From Terriglobia bacterium (GTDB lineage: Bacteria; Acidobacteriota; Terriglobia; Bryobacterales; Bryobacteraceae), in assembly GCA_010084195.1 (NCBI GenBank), contig RGPS01000002.1, positions 1-64,000 on the forward strand: a stretch of DNA of 64,000 nt, given 5' to 3'. Below the pieces are notes generated by a model. That model was not told where the DNA came from. It did not search any database and was given only the letters and a program-made list of their open reading frames with translations. Shown piece after piece: positions 53,046 to 62,088 of this stretch (position 1 is the first letter of the stretch; each line of letters begins with the position of its first letter). The position numbers and the translations under genes are program-made.

Positions 53046-54301
53046 CGTTCGTCCCTCAGGGCTTCCACCGGTGTGAGGGATGCCGCTTTCCAGGCCGGAA
53101 TCAACGACGAGATGACGGCGATCAGAGCCAGAAAGCCGAAGGCGATTGCAGAAGTCTCCATCCGCACCGGCAAACCGGGGAACATCTCCGGCATTTCCAC
53201 AAGTTTCAGAGAACTCGACAAGCCAAAAGCAATGCCCCACCCGACAATGCCGCTGGCAAAGGCCAGAACGCAACCTTCCACCAGAAAGTCCATTAAAATC
53301 CGCCCCCGGGTGGCACCAAGGGCCTTTCTCAAGCCGATCTCCCGGGTGCGCTCTGACACCGTGACCAGCATGATGTTCATGACCCCGACCCCGCCGAGCG
53401 ACAGCGTTACCAGCCCAATAAAAGCGAGGAAGACCGTCATAGAGTCAAAGATGCCATCCACTTCCTTCTGGTCCTCAACCGTGTCCCACATTCCCAGCGC
53501 GGATTTGTCAGCGGGACTGAACTGGTGGGCTCTCGCGATCACGGCCTTCACCTGTCGCTGCGCAGCTTCATACTCATCCAGAGACTTTGGCTGATAGAGA
53601 ATCTCGTCCAGCATGCCGGGCGAGTAGTATTTTGCGGGAGGGGGCACATCCCGAGTCATGGTCACGTAGGGAAGGAAGATCTTCTTTTCATCCAGACCGG
53701 AATAGCTGCTGTTCTGCTGTTTGTCGGCCATGATGCCTACAATGCGGTAGGGAAAACCATTGAGCGAGAGCTTCTGGCCATTCACGTTGGGGCGGGTTCC
53801 AAACAATTGCTTCTTCACGGCTGCCCCGATGATGCAGACCCGTTCCCCGCCCTGCTCTTCGTTCTCGGTGAAAAAGCGTCCCTCGCCGATGGGAATATTG
53901 CGGATCTGCGGAAAGTGGGCTTCCACCCCGCTGGTCTCAAAAGACCCGCTGTTGAACGGACTGGTCGCCTTCACGTTGCCCTCAATCTCGGCCGCGACCA
54001 ACCGCACCAGATAGCACTCACGCCGGATGTTCTCAACATCCGAGTACATCAACCGAATCCGACGCCCGGCACGCTCTCCCCCGGCCTGCAGCTCTGTCCT
54101 GCCGCTAAACACGATGACGAGGTTTTCCCCCAGACCCTTCATATTGTTGTGCTGCCCTGCCTTAAAGCCATCTCCCATTGCCGCTATCAGCACGATTGAG
54201 GTGATACCCCAGGCGATGCCCGCCATGGTGAGAAAACTGCGCAGCTTGTTCCGAAGCAAACTGCCAGCGACCTGCCGGAAGAGTTCGGCCAGATAGGTCA
54301 T
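53042..54301 (-). CDS. MacB-like ABC permease (no ATPase domain), first copy
   Basis: Also 419 residues, with the same layout: N-terminal helix and FLTMAGIAWGITSIVLIAAMGDG, periplasmic domain with IRNIPIGEGRFFTENEE, RVCIIGAAVKKQLFG, and three C-terminal helices with TREIGLRKALGATRGRILMDFLVE and WKAASLTPVEALRDE. It lies 2 bases after the MFP gene and overlaps the second permease. With the membrane-fusion protein it forms a MacAB-like exporter that lacks its own ATPase gene in the window. Confidence 0.85.
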   Translation of the reverse strand: MTYLAELFRQVAGSLLRNKLRSFLTMAGIAWGITSIVLIAAMGDGFKAGQHNNMKGLGENLVIVFSGRTELQAGGERAGRRIRLMYSDVENIRRECYLVRLVAAEIEGNVKATSPFNSGSFETSGVEAHFPQIRNIPIGEGRFFTENEEQGGERVCIIGAAVKKQLFGTRPNVNGQKLSLNGFPYRIVGIMADKQQNSSYSGLDEKKIFLPYVTMTRDVPPPAKYYSPGMLDEILYQPKSLDEYEAAQRQVKAVIARAHQFSPADKSALGMWDTVEDQKEVDGIFDSMTVFLAFIGLVTLSLGGVGVMNIMLVTVSERTREIGLRKALGATRGRILMDFLVEGCVLAFASGIVGWGIAFGLSSSLKLVEMPEMFPGLPVRMETSAIAFGFLALIAVISSLIPAWKAASLTPVEALRDER

Positions 54302-54303
54302 GG

Positions 54304-55503
54304 TTACTGCAGGACGACCTGCTGACCTTCCTTCAGGCCCTTCAGGATCTCCGTCTTTGCCCCGTTCGAAATGCCTGCGGTGACCGAAACCTTCTTCACG
54401 CCTTTTTCGCCCGTCGGGTCCGGTAACTGCACCGAGGTGGACTTGTCCTTGTTGTAGAGGATGGCCCCCTCGGGGATGGCCAGAACTTGTTTTCGCTCCT
54501 CAAGGATGATCTCCGCATTGGCCGTCATCTGGGCCTTCAGCAGACGTTTTTCATTGGAAATCGAAACCCGTACCTCGAAGGTCGTCACATTGTCCTTCTC
54601 CACGCCGAGCGGAGAGATCTTGGTCACATGCCCGTCGAACTTCTGGTCCTTGAAGGATTCCACGGTGATCCGCGCCGGTTGTCCCAGGTAGATCTTGCCC
54701 ACGTCACTCTCGTCGGCCTTGCCCTTCACATAAACCTCATTCAGGTCCCCGATGGTCATGATCAGGGTCGCGCTGGTGCCAACCACCAGGATGGAACTCA
54801 CGGCCGAACCAACTTCGCTGTCCCGCGACAAGACGACACCATCAATGGGGGCGATGATGGTGGCGTTTCGAAGATTCTCTTCCGACTGCGCCAGCACCGC
54901 CTGCTGTTGCTCCAGGGCCGCCTTCGCACGACTGATAGACGCGGTGGCCGAGTGCAACATCGCTTTGGAAGATTCCTGCTTCTGAGCGGCTAAGCGGAAA
55001 GCCTTGTCGGCATCATCCCGGGCATTCTGGGCGATCAGGCCACCCTGAAACATCTTCTGGGCACGCTCAAAATCACTCTTCAGGAACGGAATCTCCGCGC
55101 CTGCAGCATCCACCTTGTAGCGTTCGTAGTCGGCCTCGGCGGTCCGGAGGTTGGCTTCCGACACGTGCAAAGCGGCCTGCTGTTGCCGAACCTGAGGCAG
55201 CAGGTCATTCTGATCCAGTTCGCAGATCACCTGCCCCTTGCGTACGATATCGCCCACGTTCACGGGCAGCTTCAGAATAATGCCGCTGGCCTTACTCTTG
55301 ATCTCCACCTGGGTGACCGGCTGGATACGACCGGTCGCGACAACAGACCTCGCCAGATCGATTCGCTCCACCTTTGCCAGTTTCTCGGCATCAATTTTGA
55401 TCGGCTTGTTGTTGAGCGCTTTTACAGAGAAAAATGCGGCGCCGGACAGTACAAGCAGAGTGAGAGTGACCCAGATAAGTGTCCTGCGTTTTTTGGCAGC
55501 CAT
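54304..55503 (-). CDS. MacA-like membrane-fusion (HlyD-family) protein
   Basis: The 399-residue protein has a membrane helix (LIWVTLTLLVLSGAAFFSV), a lipoyl/barrel-sandwich segment (RIQPVTQVEIKSKASGIILKLPVNVGDIVRKGQVI), an alpha-helical hairpin (~125-245) and beta-barrel parts (NATIIAPIDGVVLSR, ITVESFKDQKFDGHVTKISPLG). It should connect the MacB-like permeases to an outer-membrane channel. AGGAGA precedes ATG 55503 by 8 bases. It starts the three-gene unit; the ATPase subunit (LolD/MacB type) is not adjacent. Confidence 0.87.
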   Translation of the reverse strand: MAAKKRRTLIWVTLTLLVLSGAAFFSVKALNNKPIKIDAEKLAKVERIDLARSVVATGRIQPVTQVEIKSKASGIILKLPVNVGDIVRKGQVICELDQNDLLPQVRQQQAALHVSEANLRTAEADYERYKVDAAGAEIPFLKSDFERAQKMFQGGLIAQNARDDADKAFRLAAQKQESSKAMLHSATASISRAKAALEQQQAVLAQSEENLRNATIIAPIDGVVLSRDSEVGSAVSSILVVGTSATLIMTIGDLNEVYVKGKADESDVGKIYLGQPARITVESFKDQKFDGHVTKISPLGVEKDNVTTFEVRVSISNEKRLLKAQMTANAEIILEERKQVLAIPEGAILYNKDKSTSVQLPDPTGEKGVKKVSVTAGISNGAKTEILKGLKEGQQVVLQ

Positions 55504-55681
55504 AAAGCTAGTTCTCCTGGTAGTAAATGTGAAGGCGATCCGGGCCGGGCTGACGGCGGTCCGGCGAGGAAGGCGACGCTCCCTCGCCCAGGCGACTGGC
55601 GAGCAGAATGCCGCCCAAAAAAACAGCGGCAACAAGGGTACTTTCAGCGAGACTCCACATGTTTCTCAAGTTGATTGATAC

Positions 55682-55706
55682 ATGCGAGAAACAAAAAAGT
55701 TCGCAT
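55682..55706. promoter_or_regulatory. Inverted repeat in the leader of the second DUF1080 gene
   Basis: ATGCGA (55682-55687) and TCGCAT (55701-55706) form a perfect 6-bp inverted repeat around an A-rich 13-base spacer, in the 282-base region between the MacA-like and DUF1080 genes. It could be a regulator binding site or an RNA hairpin; no family can be named. Confidence 0.4.
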
Positions 55707-55727
55707 CAAAGCGGCAATAAAGACCTG

Positions 55728-55767
55728 GGGATGGTATCCCTATTCAAAGGCGGGATGGTATCCCTAT
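55728..55767 (+). repeat. Tandem palindromic repeat in the leader of the second DUF1080 gene
   Basis: GGGATGGTATCCCTAT occurs twice, at 55728-55743 and 55752-55767, a 24-base period. Each copy is itself an inverted repeat (GGGAT-GGT-ATCCC). The second ends 18 bases before ATG 55786, and AGGAAGG follows at 55771-55777. The spacing of two hairpins or operator half-sites close to the start is suggestive of regulation. Confidence 0.7.
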
Positions 55768-55785
55768 ACAAGGAAGGTATTGACC

Positions 55786-56595
55786 ATGAAGAAGACCGTT
55801 ATCACCCTCGCAGCGTTTGCGTTGGCGGGGACAATGTCTGCCCAGCAGAACCAGGACCATCGTTTGGGGTACGACGACACCCCATCATATGCCGGCTCAA
55901 AATGGAAGGTCCACGATTCCAAACGCCCGCGCCCAGCCATGGTCGCCGGGACCTGTAACGCAGCCACAGTGAAAGCGGCTTCGGATGCAGAAGTCCTGTT
56001 TGACGGCAGAGATACCAGCAAGTGGATGACGCCCGAGAAGGACGGCAAAGCGGGTCCCGTTTCCTGGAAGGTGGAGAACGGGTACATGGAAGTCATTCCG
56101 GGCAAGGGTGGGCTGAAAACCAAATCGTCTTTCGGCGACTTCCAGTTGCACGTGGAATGGGCCTCACCCGCCGAAGTAAAGGGCGACAGCCAGAACCGCG
56201 GAAACAGCGGCATCATGATCATGGGCCAATATGAGGTCCAGGTTCTCGATTCCTGGGATAACCCGACCTACGCCGATGGCCAGGCAACCGCGATCTACGG
56301 GCAGTATCCCCCGTATGTCAACGCGTCCTGCAAGCCGGGTGAGTGGCAGGCCTACGACATCATTTTCGAGTCGCCCAAATTCGACGGCGAGAAGCTGCTG
56401 AAGCCGGCTTACGTGACCGTCTTCCACAACGGTGTCATGACTCAGAACCATGAACAGGTGCTGGGCCCGACCCTGCACCGCGCGGTGGGTGTCTACAAGG
56501 CGCACGGCGACCTTCCGTTGGAACTCCAGAACCACAATACGCCGGTTCGCTATCGGTCGCTGTGGCTTCGCCGCCTGAAGGCCCGGGTGGAGTAG
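55786..56595 (+). CDS. Secreted DUF1080 (3-keto-disaccharide hydrolase-like) protein, paralogue 2
   Basis: The 269-residue protein has a signal peptide (VITLAAFALAGTMSAQ) and a DUF1080 jelly roll: DAEVLFDGRDTSKWM, MEVIPGKGGLKTKSSFGDFQLHVEWASP, SQNRGNSGIMIMGQYEVQVLDSWDN, TPVRYRSLWLRRL at the C-terminus. It is clearly paralogous to the 30269-31075 protein (QDHRLGYDDTPSYAGSKWKVHDS). ATG 55786 has AGGAAGG 8 bases upstream; the in-frame codons before it (to 55675) would add the repeat region and are not needed. It is followed 2 bases later by a co-transcribed gene. Confidence 0.88.
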   Translation: MKKTVITLAAFALAGTMSAQQNQDHRLGYDDTPSYAGSKWKVHDSKRPRPAMVAGTCNAATVKAASDAEVLFDGRDTSKWMTPEKDGKAGPVSWKVENGYMEVIPGKGGLKTKSSFGDFQLHVEWASPAEVKGDSQNRGNSGIMIMGQYEVQVLDSWDNPTYADGQATAIYGQYPPYVNASCKPGEWQAYDIIFESPKFDGEKLLKPAYVTVFHNGVMTQNHEQVLGPTLHRAVGVYKAHGDLPLELQNHNTPVRYRSLWLRRLKARVE

Positions 56596-56597
56596 CC

Positions 56598-57248
56598 ATG
56601 TCGCGGCCCTGGTTTCTCTGCGTGGCTCTGGTGCTCTCGCTTGTGCCGATTTCGGCCCAGACCAGCGCCACGCTGGAGGCACACGGTGTCGAGGTCACGG
56701 ACACGGTGTATCAGGGCCGCAAAGCAGTCCGGTTGCTGGCACCTCCGGCAGCCCCAAACGGCGAGTCCTGGGCCGTTGTGAAGGGCAGCGCTTTTCACAA
56801 CGGCGTGCTTTCGGTGGATGTCGCTGGCAAACCGGCCGCTGGCGCCGGGGAAGGGGCGCGGGGCTTCATCGGCCTCGCTTTTCGCCTGCAGGACGGCCAC
56901 TATGAATACATCTATCTGCGGCCGACCAACGGGCGCGCCGAGGATCAGGTCCGGCGGAACCACTCGACCCAATACGGCTCGCACCCCGGCTTCGATTTTG
57001 ATACCTTTCGGAAGATCGCTCCGGAGAAATACGAAGCCTATGTGGATCTGGAGCCCGGAAAGTGGACCAGCGTCCGGATTACGGTGGTTGGAACCCGGGC
57101 GCGACTTTTCGTGCATGGTGCCGAACAACCCACCTTGATCGTGAATGACCTGAAAATGGGCGACACGCAGGGTGCGGTAGCCCTTTGGGTCGGCCCGGGT
57201 ACCGATGGCTACTTCGCCAACCTGACAATTACCCCCAACAAGCCCTGA
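56598..57248 (+). CDS. Secreted concanavalin-like (LamG/DUF1080-related) protein
   Basis: The 216-residue protein has a signal peptide (WFLCVALVLSLVPISAQ) and a jelly-roll fold: FHNGVLSVDVAGKPA, GFIGLAFRLQDGHYEYIYLRP, AYVDLEPGKWTSVRITVVGTRARLFVHG, and VALWVGPGTDGYFANLTI at the end, resembling LamG/GH16-like carbohydrate-binding domains. Catalytic residues of GH16 are not seen. ATG 56598 lies 2 bases after the DUF1080 stop, so the two are one operon. A carbohydrate-binding role is inference. Confidence 0.75.
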   Translation: MSRPWFLCVALVLSLVPISAQTSATLEAHGVEVTDTVYQGRKAVRLLAPPAAPNGESWAVVKGSAFHNGVLSVDVAGKPAAGAGEGARGFIGLAFRLQDGHYEYIYLRPTNGRAEDQVRRNHSTQYGSHPGFDFDTFRKIAPEKYEAYVDLEPGKWTSVRITVVGTRARLFVHGAEQPTLIVNDLKMGDTQGAVALWVGPGTDGYFANLTITPNKP

Positions 57249-57257
57249 CGTGGGCTA

Positions 57258-57968
57258 TCATGGCCGGGGCACCACAATAAAGCCAGTCTCATTGGCACCG
57301 TACACAGTATTCCGTTCCCTGCCCCAGTACCAGAAATGGGCCGCGATATAGGCGCAGATCACTGCGTCGATCTGGTCCTCCACCGGTTTCGTCGGGCCTG
57401 TCTCCGGAATCGGCGGCAGTTCCAAACACAACTGCGGTTCCAATATTGCAAACCTGTCGAGACAGAGCTGCCTCAGGCGACCCAGTTCCGCAGCCTTTTC
57501 CGCACGACGTCCCTTCTTGTATTTGACGATCCGCCCAAGCCCGAACAGGCTGACGGTGGCCGCATGAGGGTAAACTTCCAGTTGATATCGTCCGCTGGCT
57601 TGAGCCAACATCCCGGCACCATGCTGAAACCCGAGATCGCTTATCTCTTTCGAGAACCGGAGAACGTACGGCGCGAAGGGGCGGCTCAGATTCGCCGGAT
57701 GGCATCCGGCATGAAAACGGCGAAAATCGGCATTGAGACTTCGCTCACAGGGGCGGATCCCAAGGTCATTGGCAATCACGGTGGGAGCATCAATTGCCAC
57801 CACTGCGTCGCCGTCCGAGGCCTGACCCCGAACCCAGGCAAGAATATCCCCGGTCGCCTGAATTCGGGTGACGTGCTTCAGCCGTAAACGGTCGCCCTCA
57901 AACACCAGAGACGCAAGGCCCGTCGGCTTCCCGTACCAACCAAGGTCAATACCCAGAAAAGTCCGCAA
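57258..57968 (-). CDS. DUF429-family predicted nuclease (RNase H-like fold)
   Basis: The 236-residue protein begins FLGIDLGWYGKPTGLA, a DUF429 motif, and continues with AVVAIDAPTVIANDLGIRPCE, CHPANLSRPFAP, YQLEVYPHAATV and PVEDQIDAVICAYIAAHFWYWG, all present in the family. DUF429 proteins are predicted RNase H-fold enzymes of unknown target. The start is TTG 57968, which directly follows the receptor's stop codon (TAG then TTG); no better start exists near it. It ends 9 bases after the convergent LamG-like gene. Confidence 0.82.
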   Translation of the reverse strand: MRTFLGIDLGWYGKPTGLASLVFEGDRLRLKHVTRIQATGDILAWVRGQASDGDAVVAIDAPTVIANDLGIRPCERSLNADFRRFHAGCHPANLSRPFAPYVLRFSKEISDLGFQHGAGMLAQASGRYQLEVYPHAATVSLFGLGRIVKYKKGRRAEKAAELGRLRQLCLDRFAILEPQLCLELPPIPETGPTKPVEDQIDAVICAYIAAHFWYWGRERNTVYGANETGFIVVPRP

Positions 57969-60900
57969 CTAAAATGTTAGCCGGAAGCCCAGCTGAATCC
58001 TCCGGGGCTCGGCTGCGGACGTGAATCCCAATGCCTCTGTGGGGCGACGATCTGCACGGCCCGTCACGTTGAACGGCCCCACGAACCCCACGCCAACCGT
58101 ATTGTTCACACTCTGGTAATTGAGCTTGTTGAAGAGATTAAACGTCTCAAACATCAGGTCCAGACGAACTTTTTCACGAAGCGGAATGCCGCGCTGGAAA
58201 CGAGCGTTAAACGTCCACAGGCTCGGGCCAAGACCAGTATTGCGCCCGGCGTAGGCAGGACGATCCGTGGTGTTGTGGCGGTCGTTGTTGATATCTGCCC
58301 CTCCCACCAGAAGATTGAACGGCCGCCCGCTCTGATACTGATAAATCGGCGACACAACCCAGTTGCGCAGTAAAGCGTTCTGCGTGGTCGGGGTCTGGAT
58401 CATCGCATAAGCAACAACCTTGTGCCGCTGATCAAATGATGAAGATGCCCGGTCACAGCGGCGGCAGAACTGATTGTTCGGCTGGAAATCGCTGTTGTAG
58501 TCGGTACTCTCATCGGTAGCGTGACTCCAGGTGTAGTTGGCATGGAGTTGAACACTCTTGCCGACCCTTTTACTGCCTTCGAGGATCATGGCCCCGTAGA
58601 AGGAATTCGCGGTCGACTCGTACAAATTGCTCTGGAAGATGAGCGGATTCACGAAATAGCCACCGGGGCGCGTGGCATCGGCAGCATAGTTCTGCGTACC
58701 AATATTCTTATCGAAAGGTGCGCTCGCCAGCAGGTTATCATCATAGGAATTCGTCAGGTGTGCGCCCCGGACAAAGATGCCATTGATCGCCCCGTTGAAA
58801 CCGCTCCCGAAATCGCGCTGGATGCCCAGGCTGGCCTGCTGCGTCTGAGGGCTCCGGTAGTCGGGCGAGGCCTTGAAGATCACCGAAAGGGGAGGGAGAG
58901 GACCAGTCTGGCTGATGTTGATGCCGAACTGCGTCAAATCGGACGGCGTGATGGAGCGAGACGGGGTGGGAACACCAATCACTCCGCGGGCCCGCAGCGT
59001 AGTAAAAATATTGGCGGCGCTCTGCGCACCAGGGGTCTGGATGGTTGTTAAAACCTGAGCAATCGGGCGGAACCCGGAGGGTGTGACGCCCAGCGCATAA
59101 ACGCTGTAGTCGATCTGGAAATCAATGGAGGCGTAATAAATTCCGTAACCGCCCCGGATCACCGTCTTGCTGTCCGGGCTGTAAGCAAACCCGAATCGGG
59201 GTGCCAGCTTGTTGTGGTCGGTGCGGAGCGGGAGCCGACGGTTATCCACCTCATAGCGCAGCCCCATGTTGAGAGTGAGCTTGCTGAAGGGGCGCCACTC
59301 GTCATGAACGTAACCGGCGTAAAGCGGATACGTGGCAGCAACAACGCCGTTGCCGAAGCCCTGCTGGTAGCTTTGCGCCAGCCCCAGGTTGAAGGCCTGC
59401 AGCGAGTTAATCGTCGTCGAGGCCAGCGCAGCATTGACCAAACCCCCAGGCAACGCACCAAACGTGAAGCGACCGCTCATGAAGGTCGCGGAGTCGGTGT
59501 GCTGGTTGCGGATCAACGCATAGGCACCCGTCTTGAGAGTATGTTTGCCGCGTGTCCACGTCAGGTTGTCATATAACTCCGAACGACGAGCGATGCTGTC
59601 GCTGGGCAGGAATCTGTCGCGGTTGAAGTTCCCGAAGCCGGCGATTTCGAGTGCCGGGCCGAATTTTTCATTGGAGTCGGTCAGCAGATCGTAGTAGTCA
59701 AACTGCGCGTGCGCCTCGTTGATCAGCCGGGGACTGAAGACGTGAAACCAGTTGAGCGTTCCGACAGTATCGAAGACATCCGACACGAACCCACGGGAAA
59801 TGCCGGTCAGGGCGCTAACGTTGGGGTTCGTTTCGAAGCCTCGGGTGGTATTAAAGCGCGCCGTGAACTGGTTGTTCTGGTTCATCTGGTGGTCCAGGCG
59901 CAGAAGCCCCTGGTGCTGATCCGCCTGGAAAGGAAAGATTCCGCTGTTCTGCTGGAACAACTGCTGAACCGAAGCCGGCGTGCTCAGCACAGCTGTCAGT
60001 TGCGCCGAAGCCGCCGCCGGAAGCTGCGCCAGAATGGCTCTCTGGGCTGCTGTAGGTCCGAAAACAGACAGGTCGGTAAGAATCGGCACTGCCGCTGATT
60101 CACGTTTCCGAAGCTGTTCATAGTCGAGGAAAAAGAAGGTCTTATCCTTTACGATGGCCCCCCCGATCGTCGCCCCGAACTGTTGGCGCTGCGACTGAGG
60201 CTTTACCCGTTTCAGGACATTGGAAGAGTCCAAAACCAGATTGAAGGGGTTCCTGGCGTCCAGACCCTGGTGCCGAAAGAAACCAAACGCGCTCCCGTGA
60301 ACATCGTTCGAGCCACCCTTGGTCACAATGTTCACAACACCACCCCGCGACCCGCCATACTCGGCGGTGTAGTTAGACCGGTTCACCTGAAATTCGCGGA
60401 CCGCTTCCTGTCCAACCGTGGTGCGAACCCCTCCGCCGCCGTCGTTTGATTCCCCGCCGTCCACATTGATGGTGTTTCCCCGACCATTGCTGCCGTAGAA
60501 AGAAAGGCCGGAGTCCGGAGTCTGCTTCACACGGTAACTGTTCGAATCGGCGTTGGCCCTGGAGTCGGAGACGCCCGGTGCAAGCAGGGAGAAACTCAGA
60601 TAATCCCGCCGGTCAATCGGAAGTTCGGAAATCGCACGCTGATCGATGGTATTCGACTGCTGGGTCCTCTCGGTTTCAATGGCCGGAACTTCTGATATCA
60701 CCTCCAGGACGGAACTGCCGCTGGCAACCTGTAGCTTCAGGTCCAGGGAAATGGCACTGCCTACCGTCAGGCCGAGCCCCTTCTGGACTGACGGGCTGAA
60801 CCCCACTTTTTCCGCCCGAAGATCATATGCCCCCGGGGGGAGCAGGTCCAGCCGAAAGGCCCCGTCCGGCCCCGTGGTTACTTTGCGCGTGAACTGTGTC

Positions 60901-61058
60901 TCCGGATTCACCGCTGTAATGACGACATCCGCCACAACCGCCTCGGTGGCATCAACCACAATTCCGCTCAGGGTAGCAGTACTGTTGGACTGCCCCCACA
61001 GCAGAGGCGCGGCAACGCACGCAAGCAACGTGGCATGGCGAAATAATTTCGAAGTCAT
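57969..61058 (-). CDS. Oar-like TonB-type outer-membrane receptor with CarboxypepD_reg-like plug
   Basis: The 1029-residue protein has a signal peptide (HATLLACVAAPLLWGQ), an N-terminal carboxypeptidase-regulatory-like beta domain (ATLSGIVVDATEAVVADVVITAV, GPDGAFRLDLLPPGAYDLRAEKVGF), a TonB plug (RAISELPIDRRDYLSFSLLAPG, GVVNIVTKGGSNDVHGSAFGFFRHQ) and a long beta-barrel ending in the aromatic RIQLGFRLTF typical of outer-membrane proteins. Oar-like receptors are abundant in Acidobacteria and are thought to import glycans. ATG 61058 is preferred; TTG 61067 would add three residues. A TTGACA at 61093-61098 (antisense TGTCAA) is a possible -35 without a good -10. Confidence 0.9.
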   Translation of the reverse strand: MTSKLFRHATLLACVAAPLLWGQSNSTATLSGIVVDATEAVVADVVITAVNPETQFTRKVTTGPDGAFRLDLLPPGAYDLRAEKVGFSPSVQKGLGLTVGSAISLDLKLQVASGSSVLEVISEVPAIETERTQQSNTIDQRAISELPIDRRDYLSFSLLAPGVSDSRANADSNSYRVKQTPDSGLSFYGSNGRGNTINVDGGESNDGGGGVRTTVGQEAVREFQVNRSNYTAEYGGSRGGVVNIVTKGGSNDVHGSAFGFFRHQGLDARNPFNLVLDSSNVLKRVKPQSQRQQFGATIGGAIVKDKTFFFLDYEQLRKRESAAVPILTDLSVFGPTAAQRAILAQLPAAASAQLTAVLSTPASVQQLFQQNSGIFPFQADQHQGLLRLDHQMNQNNQFTARFNTTRGFETNPNVSALTGISRGFVSDVFDTVGTLNWFHVFSPRLINEAHAQFDYYDLLTDSNEKFGPALEIAGFGNFNRDRFLPSDSIARRSELYDNLTWTRGKHTLKTGAYALIRNQHTDSATFMSGRFTFGALPGGLVNAALASTTINSLQAFNLGLAQSYQQGFGNGVVAATYPLYAGYVHDEWRPFSKLTLNMGLRYEVDNRRLPLRTDHNKLAPRFGFAYSPDSKTVIRGGYGIYYASIDFQIDYSVYALGVTPSGFRPIAQVLTTIQTPGAQSAANIFTTLRARGVIGVPTPSRSITPSDLTQFGINISQTGPLPPLSVIFKASPDYRSPQTQQASLGIQRDFGSGFNGAINGIFVRGAHLTNSYDDNLLASAPFDKNIGTQNYAADATRPGGYFVNPLIFQSNLYESTANSFYGAMILEGSKRVGKSVQLHANYTWSHATDESTDYNSDFQPNNQFCRRCDRASSSFDQRHKVVAYAMIQTPTTQNALLRNWVVSPIYQYQSGRPFNLLVGGADINNDRHNTTDRPAYAGRNTGLGPSLWTFNARFQRGIPLREKVRLDLMFETFNLFNKLNYQSVNNTVGVGFVGPFNVTGRADRRPTEALGFTSAAEPRRIQLGFRLTF

Positions 61059-61125
61059 TACGAACAAGAGTTTGGCGCTATCCGGACCTGTTTGTCAAAG
61101 GAAATTCGGTCCGAAGCGGACGCCA

Positions 61126-61899
61126 CTACAGATTCAGCATCTCCCGAAGTCGCCGACTCTGCAGGCGGCTCACCGGAACTTCACTACCCTTCTTGTCCTC
61201 CATCTTGAGCTGGTAGGTGGATTTGAACCAGGGCATCACTTCGCGGATCCTGTTGATGTTGACAACAAATGACCGGTGAGCACGCCAGAAGATCTCGGAA
61301 TCCAATGCCGCCTGCAGTTCTTCGAGCGTACGATAGCTGGATTGCCCTTCAAGTTGCGTGGTAACCAGGGTAATCACCCCGCCATCAATGGTCGCGAAAA
61401 TCAGTTCATGTGGGTCCACAATCAGATTGCGTGCACCGCATCGGACCAGCAGGCGGTTCGAAACCGGACCCTTCTGTGGAGGCGGAGAGCCAGAAGCTTC
61501 GGAGATGCGGTCCGTAATCAGGCGGCGGACGCGGTCCACGGTTTCTTCCAGGCGCTCCCGCTCCACGGGCTTCAGCAGGTAATCCGTCGCCTCCAGCCGG
61601 AAGGCCTCCACCGCAAACTGATCGTAGGCGGTCGAGAAGACAATATGCGGCGGGTCAATACCCGTTTCCTGCAGACGCCGGACCACGCTGAGACCATCAA
61701 GGCCCGGCATCTGAATATCCAGGAAGGCGAGAGCCGGGTCCAGTTTACGGATCAGTTCTACCGCTTCCAGTCCATTGGAAGCCTCGCCAACCACCTCAAT
61801 GTCCCCAATCTCTTCGAGCAGGTACTTCAATTCGGCGCGGGCGAGGTCTTCATCGTCGGCAATGATCGCACTGATAGGGGAAGTGGCGCGGCGGTGCAT
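61126..61899 (-). CDS. LytTR-family response regulator (no kinase nearby)
   Basis: The 257-residue protein has a receiver domain (DDEDLA near residue 15, phospho-acceptor D61 in FLDIQMPG, K110 in YLLKP) and a LytTR DNA-binding domain (IVDPHELIFATIDGGVITLV, IFWRAHRSFVVNI, SRLQSRRLREMLNL). It is homologous in layout to the 8622 regulator but has no histidine kinase beside it, making it an orphan that may serve the Oar-like receptor gene 67 bases away. ATG 61899 is preceded by TATAAT 7 bases upstream (see the promoter feature), compatible with a leaderless transcript. Confidence 0.88.
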   Translation of the reverse strand: MHRRATSPISAIIADDEDLARAELKYLLEEIGDIEVVGEASNGLEAVELIRKLDPALAFLDIQMPGLDGLSVVRRLQETGIDPPHIVFSTAYDQFAVEAFRLEATDYLLKPVERERLEETVDRVRRLITDRISEASGSPPPQKGPVSNRLLVRCGARNLIVDPHELIFATIDGGVITLVTTQLEGQSSYRTLEELQAALDSEIFWRAHRSFVVNINRIREVMPWFKSTYQLKMEDKKGSEVPVSRLQSRRLREMLNL

Positions 61900-61906
61900 C
61901 CCTGAT

Positions 61907-61912
61907 ATTATA
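61907..61912 (-). promoter_or_regulatory. Perfect -10 hexamer 7 bases before the LytTR start
   Basis: On the minus strand TATAAT (61912-61907) is followed by 7 bases and then the ATG at 61899. A transcript starting at the usual distance would begin at or one base from the A of ATG. No convincing -35 hexamer is seen at 16-18 bases; the upstream sequence is G-rich and no extended -10 TG is present. Confidence 0.35.
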
Positions 61913-62088
61913 GCGGCGACTTTACCCCAATGCTTTCATAGGATTGCAGGATGCTCCCGAAAGTGCCTGGAGGGACGCAGGCCTCATCACACACCCAGGT
62001 CTGGAATACTACGACTAAGAACAGCTGCCGGACGAACGGCGGCGGAAAAACACTTTCCGGGTATACCGGGGACTGAGGGCGAGAGAAG

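Noticed and set aside
53525..54199. Plus-strand frame of 224 residues across a MacB-like permease
   Set aside because: Antisense shadow of the permease; no domain pattern or ribosome binding site.
61093..61098. TTGACA on the minus strand upstream of the Oar-like gene as a promoter
   Set aside because: No -10-like hexamer lies 16-18 bases downstream, so I only mention it within the gene entry.
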